Shown here in pieces: positions 10,056 through 21,528 of a stretch of 64,000 nucleotides of DNA. Position numbers and translations under genes: made by a program. How positions within the stretch are numbered: the stretch's first letter is position 1; every line of letters starts with the position of its first letter. Source of the stretch: Sinonovacula constricta (Eukaryota; Mollusca; Bivalvia; Cardiida; Solecurtidae); contig CM017561.1 in NCBI GenBank assembly GCA_007844125.1, positions 60,053,450-60,117,449 of the forward strand, read 5' to 3'. The notes below the pieces were generated by a model that saw nothing but the letters and a program-made list of their open reading frames with translations, ran no database searches and had not been told where the DNA came from.

Positions 10056-12050
10056 TTTTAATTTTATTTTTGTAAATGAATTTTAATTGTATGATTAGTG
10101 CTAAATTTGATAACAAATTCGTTTCCTGGTATTATCAATTTCTAAAAAAATCAAAAACATGAGGTAATTTTTTATTTTATTTTGCAGCATCAATCAAAAC
10201 ATTTTAAAGAACATTTTGGCTGACTTTGAAATAAATCGTGTGGCTATCAAGAGCTCGGTGATTTTTGCAATAAAGTATATAACAAGCAGAAAATCAGTCT
10301 TAAACGTGTTAGGTTTGTAAACAATTAATTACATATTTGGGATAGTTTGTGTCAAACCATTCAAGTAACATGTTGGTTTGGTTTTTCTAAAGTTATATCT
10401 TTTTTCCAAATAATACTCAATAGCAAACACTTTTCCTAAGGAGGACATAACATAATATTTGGAGTTTTCTTAGTTCTAAAAAGAAGACACCATTGATACC
10501 AATTTTAGAAGACAACAATATCTATAAATTCAAAACTGGATGGAGAATTTTCTTAAGATACACGTCAACATTAAAGTATACAACTCACCGGTTGTGTTAA
10601 TACGTCATTTATATACAACAGTCATTACCAATTCTCCTTTTGGCTCCAAAGTTTATAAAATATGACTGTTGTTCTCATGGACATACGGTTAACGGTGACT
10701 ATGTCGTTTTAATTTGTAAAAGTACGTAAGAACAAATATTTTTGTGTTGTTGTAAATTCTTTTCCAACGTACAATATCAACACTACAGGCTCCTATACTA
10801 GTGACAATATATCCTGTAAGGAAAGAAGACATTTTTTGATATCACGTTGTAAGTTTGTACTAAATCTTTCATTAAATGGTTTAACAGAATATGTAGTTGG
10901 TGCCGCTCTTGGAAGATCGCACTATCATGTGATTTTTGTGTTTGTGGAGAACATGTAGAAGATAATAACATAAAAAGACAGCTGCAGGCAATAACCGGAA
11001 CTCGCAGCTGTTTGTCAAACTCTTTTTGTCGTCTGCTGTCATTTGCCAACCATCTTTGCTCAAGTGTTCGATACACCTTTGTTCAATCAATTCAAAACAC
11101 CTCGGCTATTTTACTTTCAGAAAAGTTATTTTCAGATCGTGTTGGAAAAGGGACGATATGCTGCGAGGACCTTTGTCTGACCAGTATACAGATTTATGAT
11201 TCGATATTCTCTAGTAACCGGTTTGCACCCAGGAGTGATATTGATCTTAGGCGGGTTTATACTGGTTCTTGAAAACACTGAGTTCTTACAAACGATTGTT
11301 ACAATTAAATATTTATAGGTCCTTTATTTGTATGAAGTGAAAATGCGGATAATTCAATGCAAAAGTGTATTTTTTTAAAACTTAATTGTCAATTAATTGC
11401 ACAGCTGGAGCCCTAAGCAATGATTGTTCAAGATAAACGTAGATTTGAGTCACTACTCAAAAAAGTATCTCAATCCGACAAATAAACGTATTTTGCGTAT
11501 TTCACAATACATATGTGTATTTGAATATTTATGAAAATTTAACCCAAATAATACAACAAATCGGCCTACGCCCTTGTATAACGAATCGTGGCTGTGTCAT
11601 TCGTTTATGTTTTTTGTGGACATTCCTGAGTTTGGTGAACACTCATATCAAGATTGGCGGCATGGTGTCTCCATTATGACAGCAATAAGTATCCTTTTAG
11701 CGATCAATGCCAACGTACCTTGTGCATATATGCAAATAAAGATAACTTTTCTTTCATATAATGCAATTCCCATTTATCCACTTGTGTGACAGTGCTATCA
11801 TTGCCATTTGTTTGCTATAAATTCCGCCTCGACACCATTATGGTCATTATTGACGTCCAATTTTTTTCATGAAGGAAGATCCCCAGACAAATATCATGGA
11901 ATAAAACTATCATCGCACTGCACGTCTGCGGGAAGACCTTCCTACAGTAAGTCTTCGTCCCAACCGACATTCGAATACACGCGCTGAGAGGCTAAATCAA
12001 GGAAGTTGCAACTCAACGATCCTACCCTCTAGGACAATGCGACGTTGCCA
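10056..12050. other. Non-coding stretch
   Basis: AT-rich, without recognised genes or repeats. Short frames near 11012-11272 and 11574-11789 lack domain features and supporting splice sites. Confidence 0.55.
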
Positions 12051-12679
12051 GTGTCACGGTCTGATGTTCCTACCGTGCTTAAAATTCTCTGTCTAGTGTG
12101 CGCATGCGTTAGATTGATTTTTTAAACTACGCGTGCCTAAATTTCCTACCATTCCATACTGGTGTAAAAAGTGTTACTTAATATGGAAACATGTGCCCGG
12201 GAGGAAATATAAGCCCACTTATATACGGGCTGATCCTTCTATCCGACCAGTCTTTCTATTTCTACCATAAACATGTTTGCATAAACATTACATGTTTACC
12301 TAAGATGGAAATGTGGGCCTGGGTGGAAATATAAGCCCATATATACATGGGCTGATGTTTCTTACAGGCCACTATTTCTGACTCTATCGTATACATGTAT
12401 AGATGAATTTTACACGTTTACTTAAGATGGAAATGTGTGCCTGAGTGAAAATTTAAGTCCGTCTATACACGGTCTGATGTTTCCGTTGTACCAATCGTTC
12501 TATCTTTACGATAAACATGTTTACGTAGAATATTTCACGTTTACTTAAGATGAAAATGTGTGCCCGGGAGGAAATCTTGAACCATCTATATATGGGCTCA
12601 TATTTCTATTAAAATGTTGCGCATGCGCATTGGGGCGTGTGAGAAATTTCGACACGGCAGAAATATGAGACCGTGACAC
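12051..12679. mobile_element. Inverted-repeat element with a 122-bp tandem core
   Basis: The ends are inverted copies: GTGTCACGGTCTGATGTTCC (12051-) and, on the other strand from 12679, GTGTCACGGTCTCATATTTC; 23 of 27 bases match. Both arms continue inward to a GCGCATGCG palindrome. The interior holds about 3.5 tandem copies of a 122-bp unit, anchored at 'atgg/atga' positions 12183, 12305, 12427 and 12550. Each unit contains a small hairpin-forming phrase such as GCCCATATATACATGGGC. The layout of flank, tandem core and flank resembles bivalve 'pearl'-type non-autonomous elements (established class); membership is an inference. No convincing target duplication was seen. Confidence 0.75.
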
Positions 12680-12778
12680 AGGGTCTTTCCTGACGCATAG
12701 AAGTATTTAAAAATTATAATAAATATACAACAAAAGCCGGAAATACACAAACGACCTTATTTTTGCAATCGATCGAAT

Positions 12779-12990
12779 TACTGGCCAATCGGTAAGAGTC
12801 GCTGACTTGTAACTCCACAGCCACTCATTTTGTGTGTTCGAGTCCCGTCGGGGCAGGAACTTTCATGTGGGGAGGTTTTCCAGCTAACCTGCGGTGAGAT
12901 ATAAGTCTGGGGCCTCACTCCCTCAAGCATTTGTTGGACGTCGCCATTATAAACATAGTTGTGTAACGTAACAAACAAACAACAACAGTA
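12779..12990 (+). mobile_element. SINE-C copy, forward
   Basis: tRNA-like head (CAATCGGTAAGAGTCGCTGAC as A-box region, GTTCGAGTCCC as B box), a body containing GGACGTCGCCATTATAA, and an ACAA-rich tail. Related reverse copies at 23905-24090 and 47972-48165 share the B box, the 'ggacgtcgc' phrase and the A-rich tail. Confidence 0.65.
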
Positions 12991-13037
12991 CACAACAAGC
13001 AATTGCAGAACTCCTTAGAGACGACTGCGTCACTCAC

Positions 13038-13168
13038 ACTCGAGGCACCGCGGTAATTTTCTACGACATTGGGACAATCTTGAGCAGAGGAAAGTGCCGA
13101 TGTGTTCACGTTGCTTAACCCGTAGTCAGAATTATCCGAGGATTTCCAATTGCATCTGTCGTTGTGAC
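13038..13168 (-). CDS. Candidate exon of an unknown minus-strand gene
   Basis: A 131-nt segment bounded by an acceptor (CTACACATGTCAG) and a strong donor (CTCGAGT/GTGAGT). It is open in one frame, phase 1 in and phase 0 out, and encodes 43 residues (HNDRCNWKSSDNSDYGLSN...). The peptide is rich in Ser, Asn and Asp, with two tyrosines (SDYGL, ENYRG). Local GC is higher than in the surroundings. The exit phase fits the exon at 9744-9852, about 3.2 kb away. No domain is recognised and no upstream exon was found, so this may also be a remnant. Confidence 0.4.
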
Positions 13169-13169
13169 C

Positions 13170-15240
13170 TGACATGTGTAGCGACGATAAATACAGACGG
13201 CTGACTCAAAATAATTCCACGACACCTGGCGTGGGATTAACACAACACAATTCTGAAGTACTTTTAAATATAGACAGACGAATTATCAGTAATCTGATTC
13301 TGGATTAAACCTAAAGTACTAACACATTCAATTGTGCTTGCCAATGTTTTGTAATTGGTATCAATAACGAAAGGTTGGGGTCATAGAGGCAAGGGATTGT
13401 ACTCAATTAATTTAAAAGATAGTTGTAAAGGTTTTAATTTAGTTTTAATAAGATATGGCAACAAAATTGTAAAAAAATCAAATAAAAAGCACTAAAGTGT
13501 TTTGATATTTTCTACATTTTAATCTCTGAATTTGAGATACAACATATATTATTCATTTGTTCTTTAGCTATTTTTCTCATCTCGCTTTTCTTAACTCCAG
13601 TACGTGCCTCTATTGTAAATACAATTACGTCGATGTAAATTCTGATTAGAGAACATATTTGCAGACTATACCTGAATTTATATTCTGGTGTTATATTTGA
13701 ACAGGCTGTTTCTCCCACTTTCTTATGAAAAACTACAAAACTAGTCATACAGTTTTTAAACCTATTTATTTGATAACAACACCAACATAAATACTGTATT
13801 CAAGAACTCGCATACAATCGTGTTCGCAACTATAGCCAACTTGCATATGTTAAACCTATAGCTTATACAATAAAATACAATCGCTAAACTTTTCCATATA
13901 CAATTTCAACTGAAGAAAATGTGTTATTTTTATCGAGTATTTTATAACATGAAGCAACTTTTAACAAATAGCATTGTGTGCATATTCAGTTATTAAATAT
14001 AGTTCAGAGAAAATAATTATGTCGAGACAAAAGTCTTCTTAAAATATTGCATAATTGTTGCTATTATGTTATAATAGTCAGTAAATACCATATGCCAATA
14101 TAATTGAAACATTTTCAGACTGTAGAGAATTATCCAATCAAAAGGTAATAAATGTATAAAATGTTAAGTAGGAAGTCTTTTTTAGTCTACATGTAAGTAC
14201 ACACTTAGACACGTTTAAAATCAATGTTCAGATATAATTATTATAACATTTAATTGTTGATACAACTTCTTGTAGTAAATGACAACGAGTATCAGATTCT
14301 TTCTATCACCTGATTTTTGTCGTCAATATACAGTTTACGAAGTTTTAACAGCAATAATAGCGGTATGAGACGGTCTGCATTATGATGATGTCGACGACAA
14401 TATCATTGAAAAAAAGCTGTATTACATAGTGTTATATAACAAAATATATAATGGGTGTATTGAAGAAAAATAAGGAGAATCGTTTGTCAAATCTAACTAT
14501 TCAATTGTTTCTTTCTGTATTGCTTATTCTGATTATGAAATCTGAAAGATGAACTCGTTAGAACCAGTATACATCATGTTTATGTTTGAAAATTGTGTAT
14601 AATTTGCACGCTGAAAAAACGCCACCATAGAACAGAACAGACATTTAATATAAACAAGTCATAAACATGATTTATATATTACATGTGCAATTGCGCAAAC
14701 TTGCTATATGTGCAAACTATAAACATAAATGTCGTTAAACAGTTTATCTGTGCTTTTTTTTCTCGAATGCTCTTGAAAATGTTAAACAATAACGATAATA
14801 AAATTTGTATGTATCACCTATTTGCCATTACTATTTTTCAAACTTAAATTAACAAAAGTCGTAAAAAGATTTATATTTAGCATGCAAAGTAAGGATATGT
14901 TAAACAATGTACGTATAAAAAGGTTTTCATGTAGTGTTTGTAAAAAAAGCTATAGTCGTAAAATAGTTTAAATGTGAAGTATCGACACATATGATTCTAT
15001 ATAATACAAAAAGTTTCTAAAATATTCATAAAATTTGATTTCATATAGTAGAATATACAACTTGTATTACGAATAAAAACAACATTATGTATAATTCCAT
15101 TGATATTTTAACTTTAATCCATAGCAAAGCCCGAAAAGCACACAGTTTTGAGAAAAAACAAAAAAAGAAATAACGAATTATCGCCTTTTTCAAAGTCACA
15201 AAGTCAGTGAAAATGTCACAACTAATGATATAGAAATTTA
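13170..15240. other. Non-coding stretch upstream of the LINE
   Basis: Strongly AT-rich with no supported exon or repeat family. A minus-strand frame at 13512-13748 contains an exon-like piece (KVGETACSNITPEYKF), but its phases do not connect with the neighbouring candidate exons. Confidence 0.55.
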
Positions 15241-17800
15241 TATAATTATGCATAAAATAAACGCTTTAAATAGGGACATGCAGAATGTTAAACCGGAAAT
15301 GTACAATTATCGTTCCAGGATTGTCAAAAGAAAACATGCATTTACAACAGACTTGAATGATGTTAAAAGGTTACGCAGAGTCTATAGATGTGTTATAAAG
15401 GAGGCTAAAGCTGCACTTAATTGTAAACAAAAACGGCATTTACATGAGTTATCAAAATCTGATCCTCAGAAGTTTTGGTCTGAAATTAAGAAAATTAAAG
15501 GTAGTAAGAATAGAGAATCAAATGTTGCAGCTGATGATTTTCTCATTCATTTTAGACAATTGTTTTCTAATGATAACACTTTTGTAAATGGAGATATAGA
15601 GGACGAATTAACTGAGTGCTCTCTCGCTGATATTAATATTGATTCTCTTGACTGTGAGATAAACATAGACGAAGTTAAGTCCGCTATTGGCTCTTTAAAA
15701 AGAGGCAAAAGTGGGGGATTCGATAAGTTGGTTCCTGAATTATTTATTGACTGCATTGATGGTTTGTCTCCTGTTCTTTGTAAATTGTTCAATTATATTT
15801 TTACAAAAGGTATCTATCCAACAGGGTGGAATAAGGCAATAATTGTTCCAGTTCCCAAAAAAGGAGACCTGAATGATGTTAATAATTATAGAGGAATAGC
15901 ATTAACAAGTATTTTTTCTAAAATATTTTCACAGATCATTAATAAAAGACTGACTGATTGGGCTGATACTCATGAAATTTTAAACGATTTTCAATACGGG
16001 TTTAGAAAAAATAGAAGTACTGTCGACTGTGTATTTGTACTTAACGGTATAATCGATAAAGTTGTAAATTATGATAAGCAAAAGTTATTTTGCTGTTTTA
16101 TTGATTTTAAAAAAGCCTTTGATTTTGTATATAGGAATGGGATGTTTCTTAAATTGATACGAAGTGGTTGTTCGTCTAAAATGTTACACATACTACAATC
16201 AATGTATAAAAATGTTAAAAGTTGTGTAAGAGTTAATGGTAACTTCTCCGATTTCTTTGATAGTTTTTCCGGGGTAAAGCAGGGCGAAGTATTATCCCCT
16301 CTATTGTTTTTGTTCTTTATCAATGATATGTATGAGTTTATGATGTCATCTGCTCATGTAGCCGCATATGACAATGTAAATATCGATGGGATTGATTTGT
16401 TTTTGTTATTATTTGCCGATGATACTGTTCTCTTTTCAAAAACGGCAGAGGGACTCCAAACTTTGGTAAATGTATTAAATTCATTTTGCAAAATGTGGGG
16501 AATCGAAGTCAACGTACCTAAATCTGCAGTTATGGTTTTTGAGAAAGGATGTCGGACTAGGATTGCTGGTACTGTTTCTATTGTGTACAATAACGAACTA
16601 TTTCAAAATGTGAGTGAATTTACGTATTTAGGTGTTACTCTGAAATCGAATTGTTGTTTTTACCAATCACAAAAATACCTGGCTGATAAAGCATTAAAAG
16701 CGACATTCTCTTTAAACTCCTTGTTCGATTTTATGTCTCTAAATACAGTAGATAAGTTAAAATTGTTCGATAGTATGATTCTTCCCATTTTATGTTATGG
16801 GAGTGAAATTTGGGGTTTTCATAAGTCAGGTGACATCGAACGCGTCCACATTAAATTCCTTAAGCAAATTCTGTCAGTCAGCCAAAAAACATGCAACAAC
16901 TCTGTCTATGGTGAACTGGGTAGATTCCCGTTGTTGACTATACGAAAAGTCCGTTTAATTAAGTATTGGTTTAAACTTAACAAATATCCCAATTCCCTAC
17001 AGTACAGACTCGCTTTTTTAACTGACAATGAAGGTAATTTCATATTAAAGTGGACAAAAAATATAAAAATGTTGTTTGAAAACCTAGGCTTGTCATATAT
17101 TTTCAACAACAGATTGTGTAGTAATAACTGTGTTAATCTTGCTGTACAGAGAATACTAGACCAATATGTTCAGTGTTGGTTTAATTCGATTGAACATTCT
17201 AGAAAACTAGAAACATTTTGTCTTGTTAAGAATACATTTGGATTTGAGCCCTACATTGATATTATCGATAATAATCAACACCGTATTGCTTATAGTCGTA
17301 TTAGATTATCATGCCATAAACTTGCTATTGAAGAAGGTCGTTATAAAAACATAGAAAGATACAATAGAATTTGTAAATTGTGTAATATGAAGGTAGTGGA
17401 AAACGAATACCATTTCGTCTTAGTATGTCCGTTTTTTAGAGATTTAAGAAGTTTATTTCTGCCCTCTTATTTTTGCTCTTTTCCTACAATTCATAAATTT
17501 AAATTATTATTCCAGAGCAGGAAACCATCTTTAATTAAGAACCTTTCTAAATTTATATATCTGTCTTTTTCTAAAAGGGAAACTACACTCCAACTTAATA
17601 ATAAATAATCGATACTTGTTTATTTATATTTATATTGTTACTGTAAAATCCATCTTGACCTTTTTTGCATTTGTATTTGTAAATGCTCATTTCACACTTT
17701 TCTCTCTTTGAACAAATATCTGTTTACTTATTGACGCTATGTTATGATGTTCTGGCAATGAACTACATGTTTATGCCAATAAAATAATTGAATTGAATTA
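15241..17800 (+). mobile_element. 5'-truncated LINE retrotransposon
   Basis: The element contains the reverse transcriptase frame and a 3' UTR of about 190 bases. It ends with an AATAAA-like phrase (CAATAAAATAATTG) and a short ATTGA tandem tail instead of a long poly(A). The 5' boundary is not certain. No target duplication could be identified by eye. Confidence 0.8.
15248..17608 (+). CDS. LINE reverse transcriptase (ORF2 without endonuclease)
   Basis: Non-LTR retrotransposon polyprotein fragment of 786 residues, uninterrupted from ATG 15248 to TAA 17608. A pre-RT region (about 1-130) is followed by a reverse transcriptase domain. Motif A is D286-FKKAFD, motif B is G342-VKQGEVLSP, and the catalytic motif C is FADD at 389-392. 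The 'EFTYLG' motif and thumb follow. A C-terminal Cys-His knuckle has the spacing C709-x2-C712-x9-H722-x4-C727. The N-terminal apurinic-type endonuclease expected in such elements is missing, and no coding sequence for it lies upstream, so the copy is 5'-truncated and cannot retrotranspose alone in the usual way. The frame is free of stops, which suggests a recent insertion. The clade is not assigned; Jockey/CR1/L2-like groups fit the 3' tail. Confidence 0.92.
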   Translation: MHKINALNRDMQNVKPEMYNYRSRIVKRKHAFTTDLNDVKRLRRVYRCVIKEAKAALNCKQKRHLHELSKSDPQKFWSEIKKIKGSKNRESNVAADDFLIHFRQLFSNDNTFVNGDIEDELTECSLADINIDSLDCEINIDEVKSAIGSLKRGKSGGFDKLVPELFIDCIDGLSPVLCKLFNYIFTKGIYPTGWNKAIIVPVPKKGDLNDVNNYRGIALTSIFSKIFSQIINKRLTDWADTHEILNDFQYGFRKNRSTVDCVFVLNGIIDKVVNYDKQKLFCCFIDFKKAFDFVYRNGMFLKLIRSGCSSKMLHILQSMYKNVKSCVRVNGNFSDFFDSFSGVKQGEVLSPLLFLFFINDMYEFMMSSAHVAAYDNVNIDGIDLFLLLFADDTVLFSKTAEGLQTLVNVLNSFCKMWGIEVNVPKSAVMVFEKGCRTRIAGTVSIVYNNELFQNVSEFTYLGVTLKSNCCFYQSQKYLADKALKATFSLNSLFDFMSLNTVDKLKLFDSMILPILCYGSEIWGFHKSGDIERVHIKFLKQILSVSQKTCNNSVYGELGRFPLLTIRKVRLIKYWFKLNKYPNSLQYRLAFLTDNEGNFILKWTKNIKMLFENLGLSYIFNNRLCSNNCVNLAVQRILDQYVQCWFNSIEHSRKLETFCLVKNTFGFEPYIDIIDNNQHRIAYSRIRLSCHKLAIEEGRYKNIERYNRICKLCNMKVVENEYHFVLVCPFFRDLRSLFLPSYFCSFPTIHKFKLLFQSRKPSLIKNLSKFIYLSFSKRETTLQLNNK

Positions 17801-18490
17801 CCAGAGTTTGCTTTTTCCTGATCGTCTGCAAGTACATGTAAAAGACCTAGTTTGACTGGGTCGAACATCATTTAGCAGTACTGGTGGAAACTATTCTAAA
17901 CATATAAGCATATTATAACAAAGCTTTATTTGCATTTCCGAAAGAGAATATAAGCCTACTAACTGGTCTTTTGTCATGTATGTTTGTAAATAGTAAGCTC
18001 GAAATGCTCGCAGAGAAAAGCCCTTTAAAGACACCACGAACAATGTGAATAAACATTTCAGAGAGTAAATAACGGACTTCCGGTAGGCTTTTATAAAAGC
18101 GATCAAGATTGTGCATGATTAAAATGATATCGATTTGTTATATTTTTAAATGCTTTGAAATACAGGTGATGATGTATGTAAGAAACGTAGTAGATTGGTC
18201 ACTTAGTGAGTATTGTCGGATAAGTTACACGTGAGTTCATGTTTACAATGTGTATACTGCAAAACGACGCCCCTATCAAAATAGATTTGTATATTTCATT
18301 ACATTTTTAAAAAAAAGATATTCGCTTTTACCAATAACGTATAAACACAAAACAATGTCAAGAGTCATTTTTATACAGCATAAATACTTAGAGCATAGTC
18401 TGATGCCTTATTTAACAGAGTTTAACTCTCAAGAAAGAAACAAAGCGTTCAATTTCAATTAAGTAAGGAAAGAGAGACCAAGCACACTAT
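17801..18490. other. Non-coding stretch downstream of the LINE
   Basis: No gene or recognised repeat. Short frames on both strands have no domain features. Confidence 0.5.
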
Positions 18491-18496
18491 TTTTAA

Positions 18497-18523
18497 ACAC
18501 ACACGCACACACACACACGCACA

Positions 18524-18555
<32 letters not shown>

Positions 18556-18556
18556 T
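18497..18556. repeat. CA microsatellite
   Basis: Interrupted (CA)n with a few CGCA and CAAA variants. Confidence 0.95.
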
Positions 18557-18796
18557 TTTTGACAGTAGGATTACGATTGTCAGACATAATAACCCGTTCT
18601 TATATAAAATCGTCGACAAGATTTAAACATTGTTATCAATATGTATCAGTCTCTAAGTTGTTTTTTTTATACAGGAACGTTATAAAGAAATAACTGTTTT
18701 ATATTCTGTAATACACAGAATATTTGCTAAGTTAATCACAAAAGCAGTTGTTTTTTATTTCCGCGAAAATTTCAAACTTCATGAGTATGGACTAAT

Positions 18797-18870
18797 TCCC
18801 AATTTTGTGATTCCCAGTTTGTGATTCCCAATTTTGTGATTCCCAATTTTTTTATTCCAAGTTTTGTGAC
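18797..18870. repeat. Short tandem repeat, about 18-bp unit
   Basis: Four imperfect copies of a unit like TTGTGATTCCCAATTT; the last copies are degraded (ATTTTTTTATTCC, AAGTTTTGTG). Confidence 0.85.
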
Positions 18871-19733
18871 AGAGATCATTCGGCTTTAAATCAATGGCAA
18901 AGTAAGCCCACCTGCAGTGCTTCTATCTTTGCTGTATCTTTGATGTTGCCGGACATTAAATCCCCACTCTAACCGACCATTTTTAGATCAATAATTTATA
19001 AACAATACCCGTTCCACTGAAGTTTAGTAATGGAAGAAAAGCTAAGCTAACAATCAAATGGTTCATTACGTTGTCAAAATGAAAGTAAAGCAGTGCGGTA
19101 GTTATCGATTTGTCTGGATTAGTACAGATTGCGACTACAACATTTAAACCAAAATGTGAATTAAAGAACGTGTCAGGTTAACAATGTGGGGACAAGCCGT
19201 TTACACAAGCAGCACGTTGACATTTGATTTCACGCATACAGTACAGTTGACATAGTAAGCCAGTTCAATGCAACAACACACAATTATAACACAAATAAAC
19301 AAAGAATTACAAGTATAGGAGTGTCAACCCTATGTAAGACTCGTACTAATTTAAAATACTTGTGTATAACAATAACGGTCTGTATGTATGCCCAATGGAT
19401 CGTTACCGACAGGTGTTTCATGCTGTTTTATATTTTGTTTCTAACTGAATTGTGTGTTTTTAAGATCTTCTATGTTTTTCACCAGGTATGTATATATCGT
19501 CATGGTTTCATGGTTGTGTGTTGTTTTCTATTGCAATGCATTGAATGCACATGCTAATCAACGTTGGAGTGTTTTAATCGTAACAATATGAGTAAAGTAT
19601 TTAAATGTTGAATTATGACGTGTTGACAGAACAAGTATCAGGTAAAAATATGACAGAAGAAATGTAATGCCATTTTGGAATGGCACTTAACATAAATAAC
19701 ATAATAAATCATTCGCCTCGTCAATTATCAGAT
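18871..19733. other. Non-coding stretch
   Basis: Nothing recognised apart from ordinary AT-rich sequence. The frame near 19321-19557 is hydrophobic by composition only. Confidence 0.5.
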
Positions 19734-20225
19734 ATCAACATTATACAATTGTTCGTCGAGTCGCTTGTGATATAAGAAATCAACATTACACAGTTGTACG
19801 TCAATTCATTATAACAAATCAACATTACACCGTCGTTCATCTGCTCATTATAACAAATTAACAGTACAGCCTCATACGTCTAATCATCATAACAAATTAA
19901 CATTACAGCCTCATACGTCTAATCATTATAACAAATTAACAGTACAGCCTCAGACGTCTAATCATCATAAAAATTAACATTACAGCCTCATACGTCTAAT
20001 CATTATAACAAATTAACACCACAGCCTCATAGGCCCTACGTCTAATCATTATAACAAATTTACATTACAGCCTCATACGTCTAATCATTATAGCAAATTA
20101 ACATTACAGCCTCATACGTCTAATCATCATAACAAATTAACACCACAGCCTCATACGTCTTTTCATTATAACAAATTAACATTACACCGTCATACGCCTA
20201 TTCATTATAAAAAAATCAACAATTT
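19734..20225. repeat. 39-bp minisatellite
   Basis: About eleven copies of a 39-base unit built on CATTATAACAAATTAACATT followed by ACAGCCTCATACGTCTAAT. Copies vary by single changes and by one 7-base insertion (AGGCCCT, near 20030). The outer copies are more diverged. The array ends about 160 bases from the 3' end of the OTU gene. Confidence 0.93.
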
Positions 20226-20381
20226 ACAACCGTACATCGAGATACTTACCAGCAATCAACCTAACATATTATTTAATCATGTCAAACACAATCTATACAT
20301 ATAACAAGCACTTAAAATCCCCAGTAAGACCGCAATCGTGATAAGTACATGATAAGATCACAACTATTTATGCAGTTGGTT

Positions 20382-20960
20382 CTATCTTCTTACTCCTTCA
20401 ACGTCAAGAATTGGTTCAAAATGTTCGTCTTTGTGTGAGATATACACGCACGGGAGAGACGCGTGGTGGTCATTAAGGGGGTAAAATGTCTGCCACTGAT
20501 ATTCCATTCCTTTTTGTGTCCGGTTAGAGGTACACACCTCAATCACAGTCTTTAAATATGTGGCTGCCGCGAAAATCTCCGTGTCCGTTGCCCATTCACG
20601 TGCACGACGCATACTGCGAACGTAATTTTGCATCCCACCTCTGCTCTGCAGAAAAGTCCGATAGATATCCGAATGGTCTTCAACGTGACGCGTGATGGCC
20701 TCACGTATTGCCATATGATGTTCCTCCGTTCCGCAGATGAGAACGCTAAGTGCTCGAAAGAAACAATTGCCGTCTGCTCTAACTGACGCCGTCAGTTTTG
20801 GCGCCGATTGATTGTTAAATGTCTTATCGCTGCCGTAACGTAGGTAGTAATCAACGTTCAAACGTAAACGTCGCGCAGTATTTATCTGCCATTCTTTTGA
20901 CGGCGGTCTGAACTTTTTAGAATGTCGACTAATGTTCCAGTCAGAGCTTGAAGACGCCAT
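20382..20960 (-). CDS. OTU-family cysteine protease (deubiquitinase-like)
   Basis: The 192-residue product has the OTU fold signature. The catalytic cysteine lies in VRADGNCFFRALS (D63-G-N-C66), and the catalytic histidine lies in EHFEPIL near the C-terminus (H180). The middle holds the helical segment with W-x-T-D-x-E (EWATDTEIFAAATYL) usual in the family. OTU enzymes cleave ubiquitin from proteins (family knowledge), and both key residues are present, so activity is plausible. There is no signal peptide, membrane segment or extra ubiquitin-binding domain. The start is the first ATG (20960, MASSSSDW); an in-frame TTG upstream is ignored. The gene is intronless and sits in a 35 kb repeat-rich stretch inside or beside the chitin-binding locus. 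Single-exon OTU genes also travel with mobile elements, so a transposon-borne or retrocopied origin should be kept in mind. Confidence 0.85.
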   Translation of the reverse strand: MASSSSDWNISRHSKKFRPPSKEWQINTARRLRLNVDYYLRYGSDKTFNNQSAPKLTASVRADGNCFFRALSVLICGTEEHHMAIREAITRHVEDHSDIYRTFLQSRGGMQNYVRSMRRAREWATDTEIFAAATYLKTVIEVCTSNRTQKGMEYQWQTFYPLNDHHASLPCVYISHKDEHFEPILDVEGVRR

Positions 20961-21520
20961 GTTAACTCCAATAACATTTAGCAAAAAAACACCACTTGAT
21001 AAACTTCAACAACTTTAATTCCTAATGCAAGTTAAACCATACACGGTAACTCAAATCCACTCGCTGTTCATACACACTGAACGTAAAACTATCCCAAAAG
21101 CAAGACCCTTTTCCTTTAAAACTCAAAGGCCCTTCTCCCAAAAGATCTACGTTAATCCATTTGTGTTTTCGCGTGTATACATCTACGTTTCTCTTATTGT
21201 CTGTAGTTAAATACACACTAAATTATACACCGACACTCTTTGCTTGTCATACTCGGCTTACAAGTTTACACCGTTTGAAAATATACCCTGTATTGGAGCT
21301 GCCGGAGCGGTTAGCGAAATTCGATTGATTATTTATTGAATGTATGCGCAGGTTAGACATATATAAACCAATACACACAGTGCGGAGTAAAACAGGTACG
21401 TTCTTAGAGGTTAAAGACACCTATAACCGTCCGGTGAAGCAGTTTGATCACTATTAAAGTCATCAGTTACTGTTGCAACGGTGTTTCGCAACAGAAAAGC
21501 ACTTAATTGCACTTCATTCG
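20961..21520. other. Upstream region of the OTU gene
   Basis: No repeat or exon recognised. A promoter for the minus-strand OTU gene would lie here, but no clear TATA box at a fitting distance was seen. Confidence 0.45.
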
Positions 21521-21528
21521 ACCTTAAA

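Noticed and set aside
11574..11789. 71-codon plus-strand frame
   Set aside because: No domain, no splice support, composition like the surrounding spacer.
19734..20225. CRISPR-like array of regular repeats
   Set aside because: Units are contiguous 39-bp tandem copies without unique spacers, in animal-type DNA.
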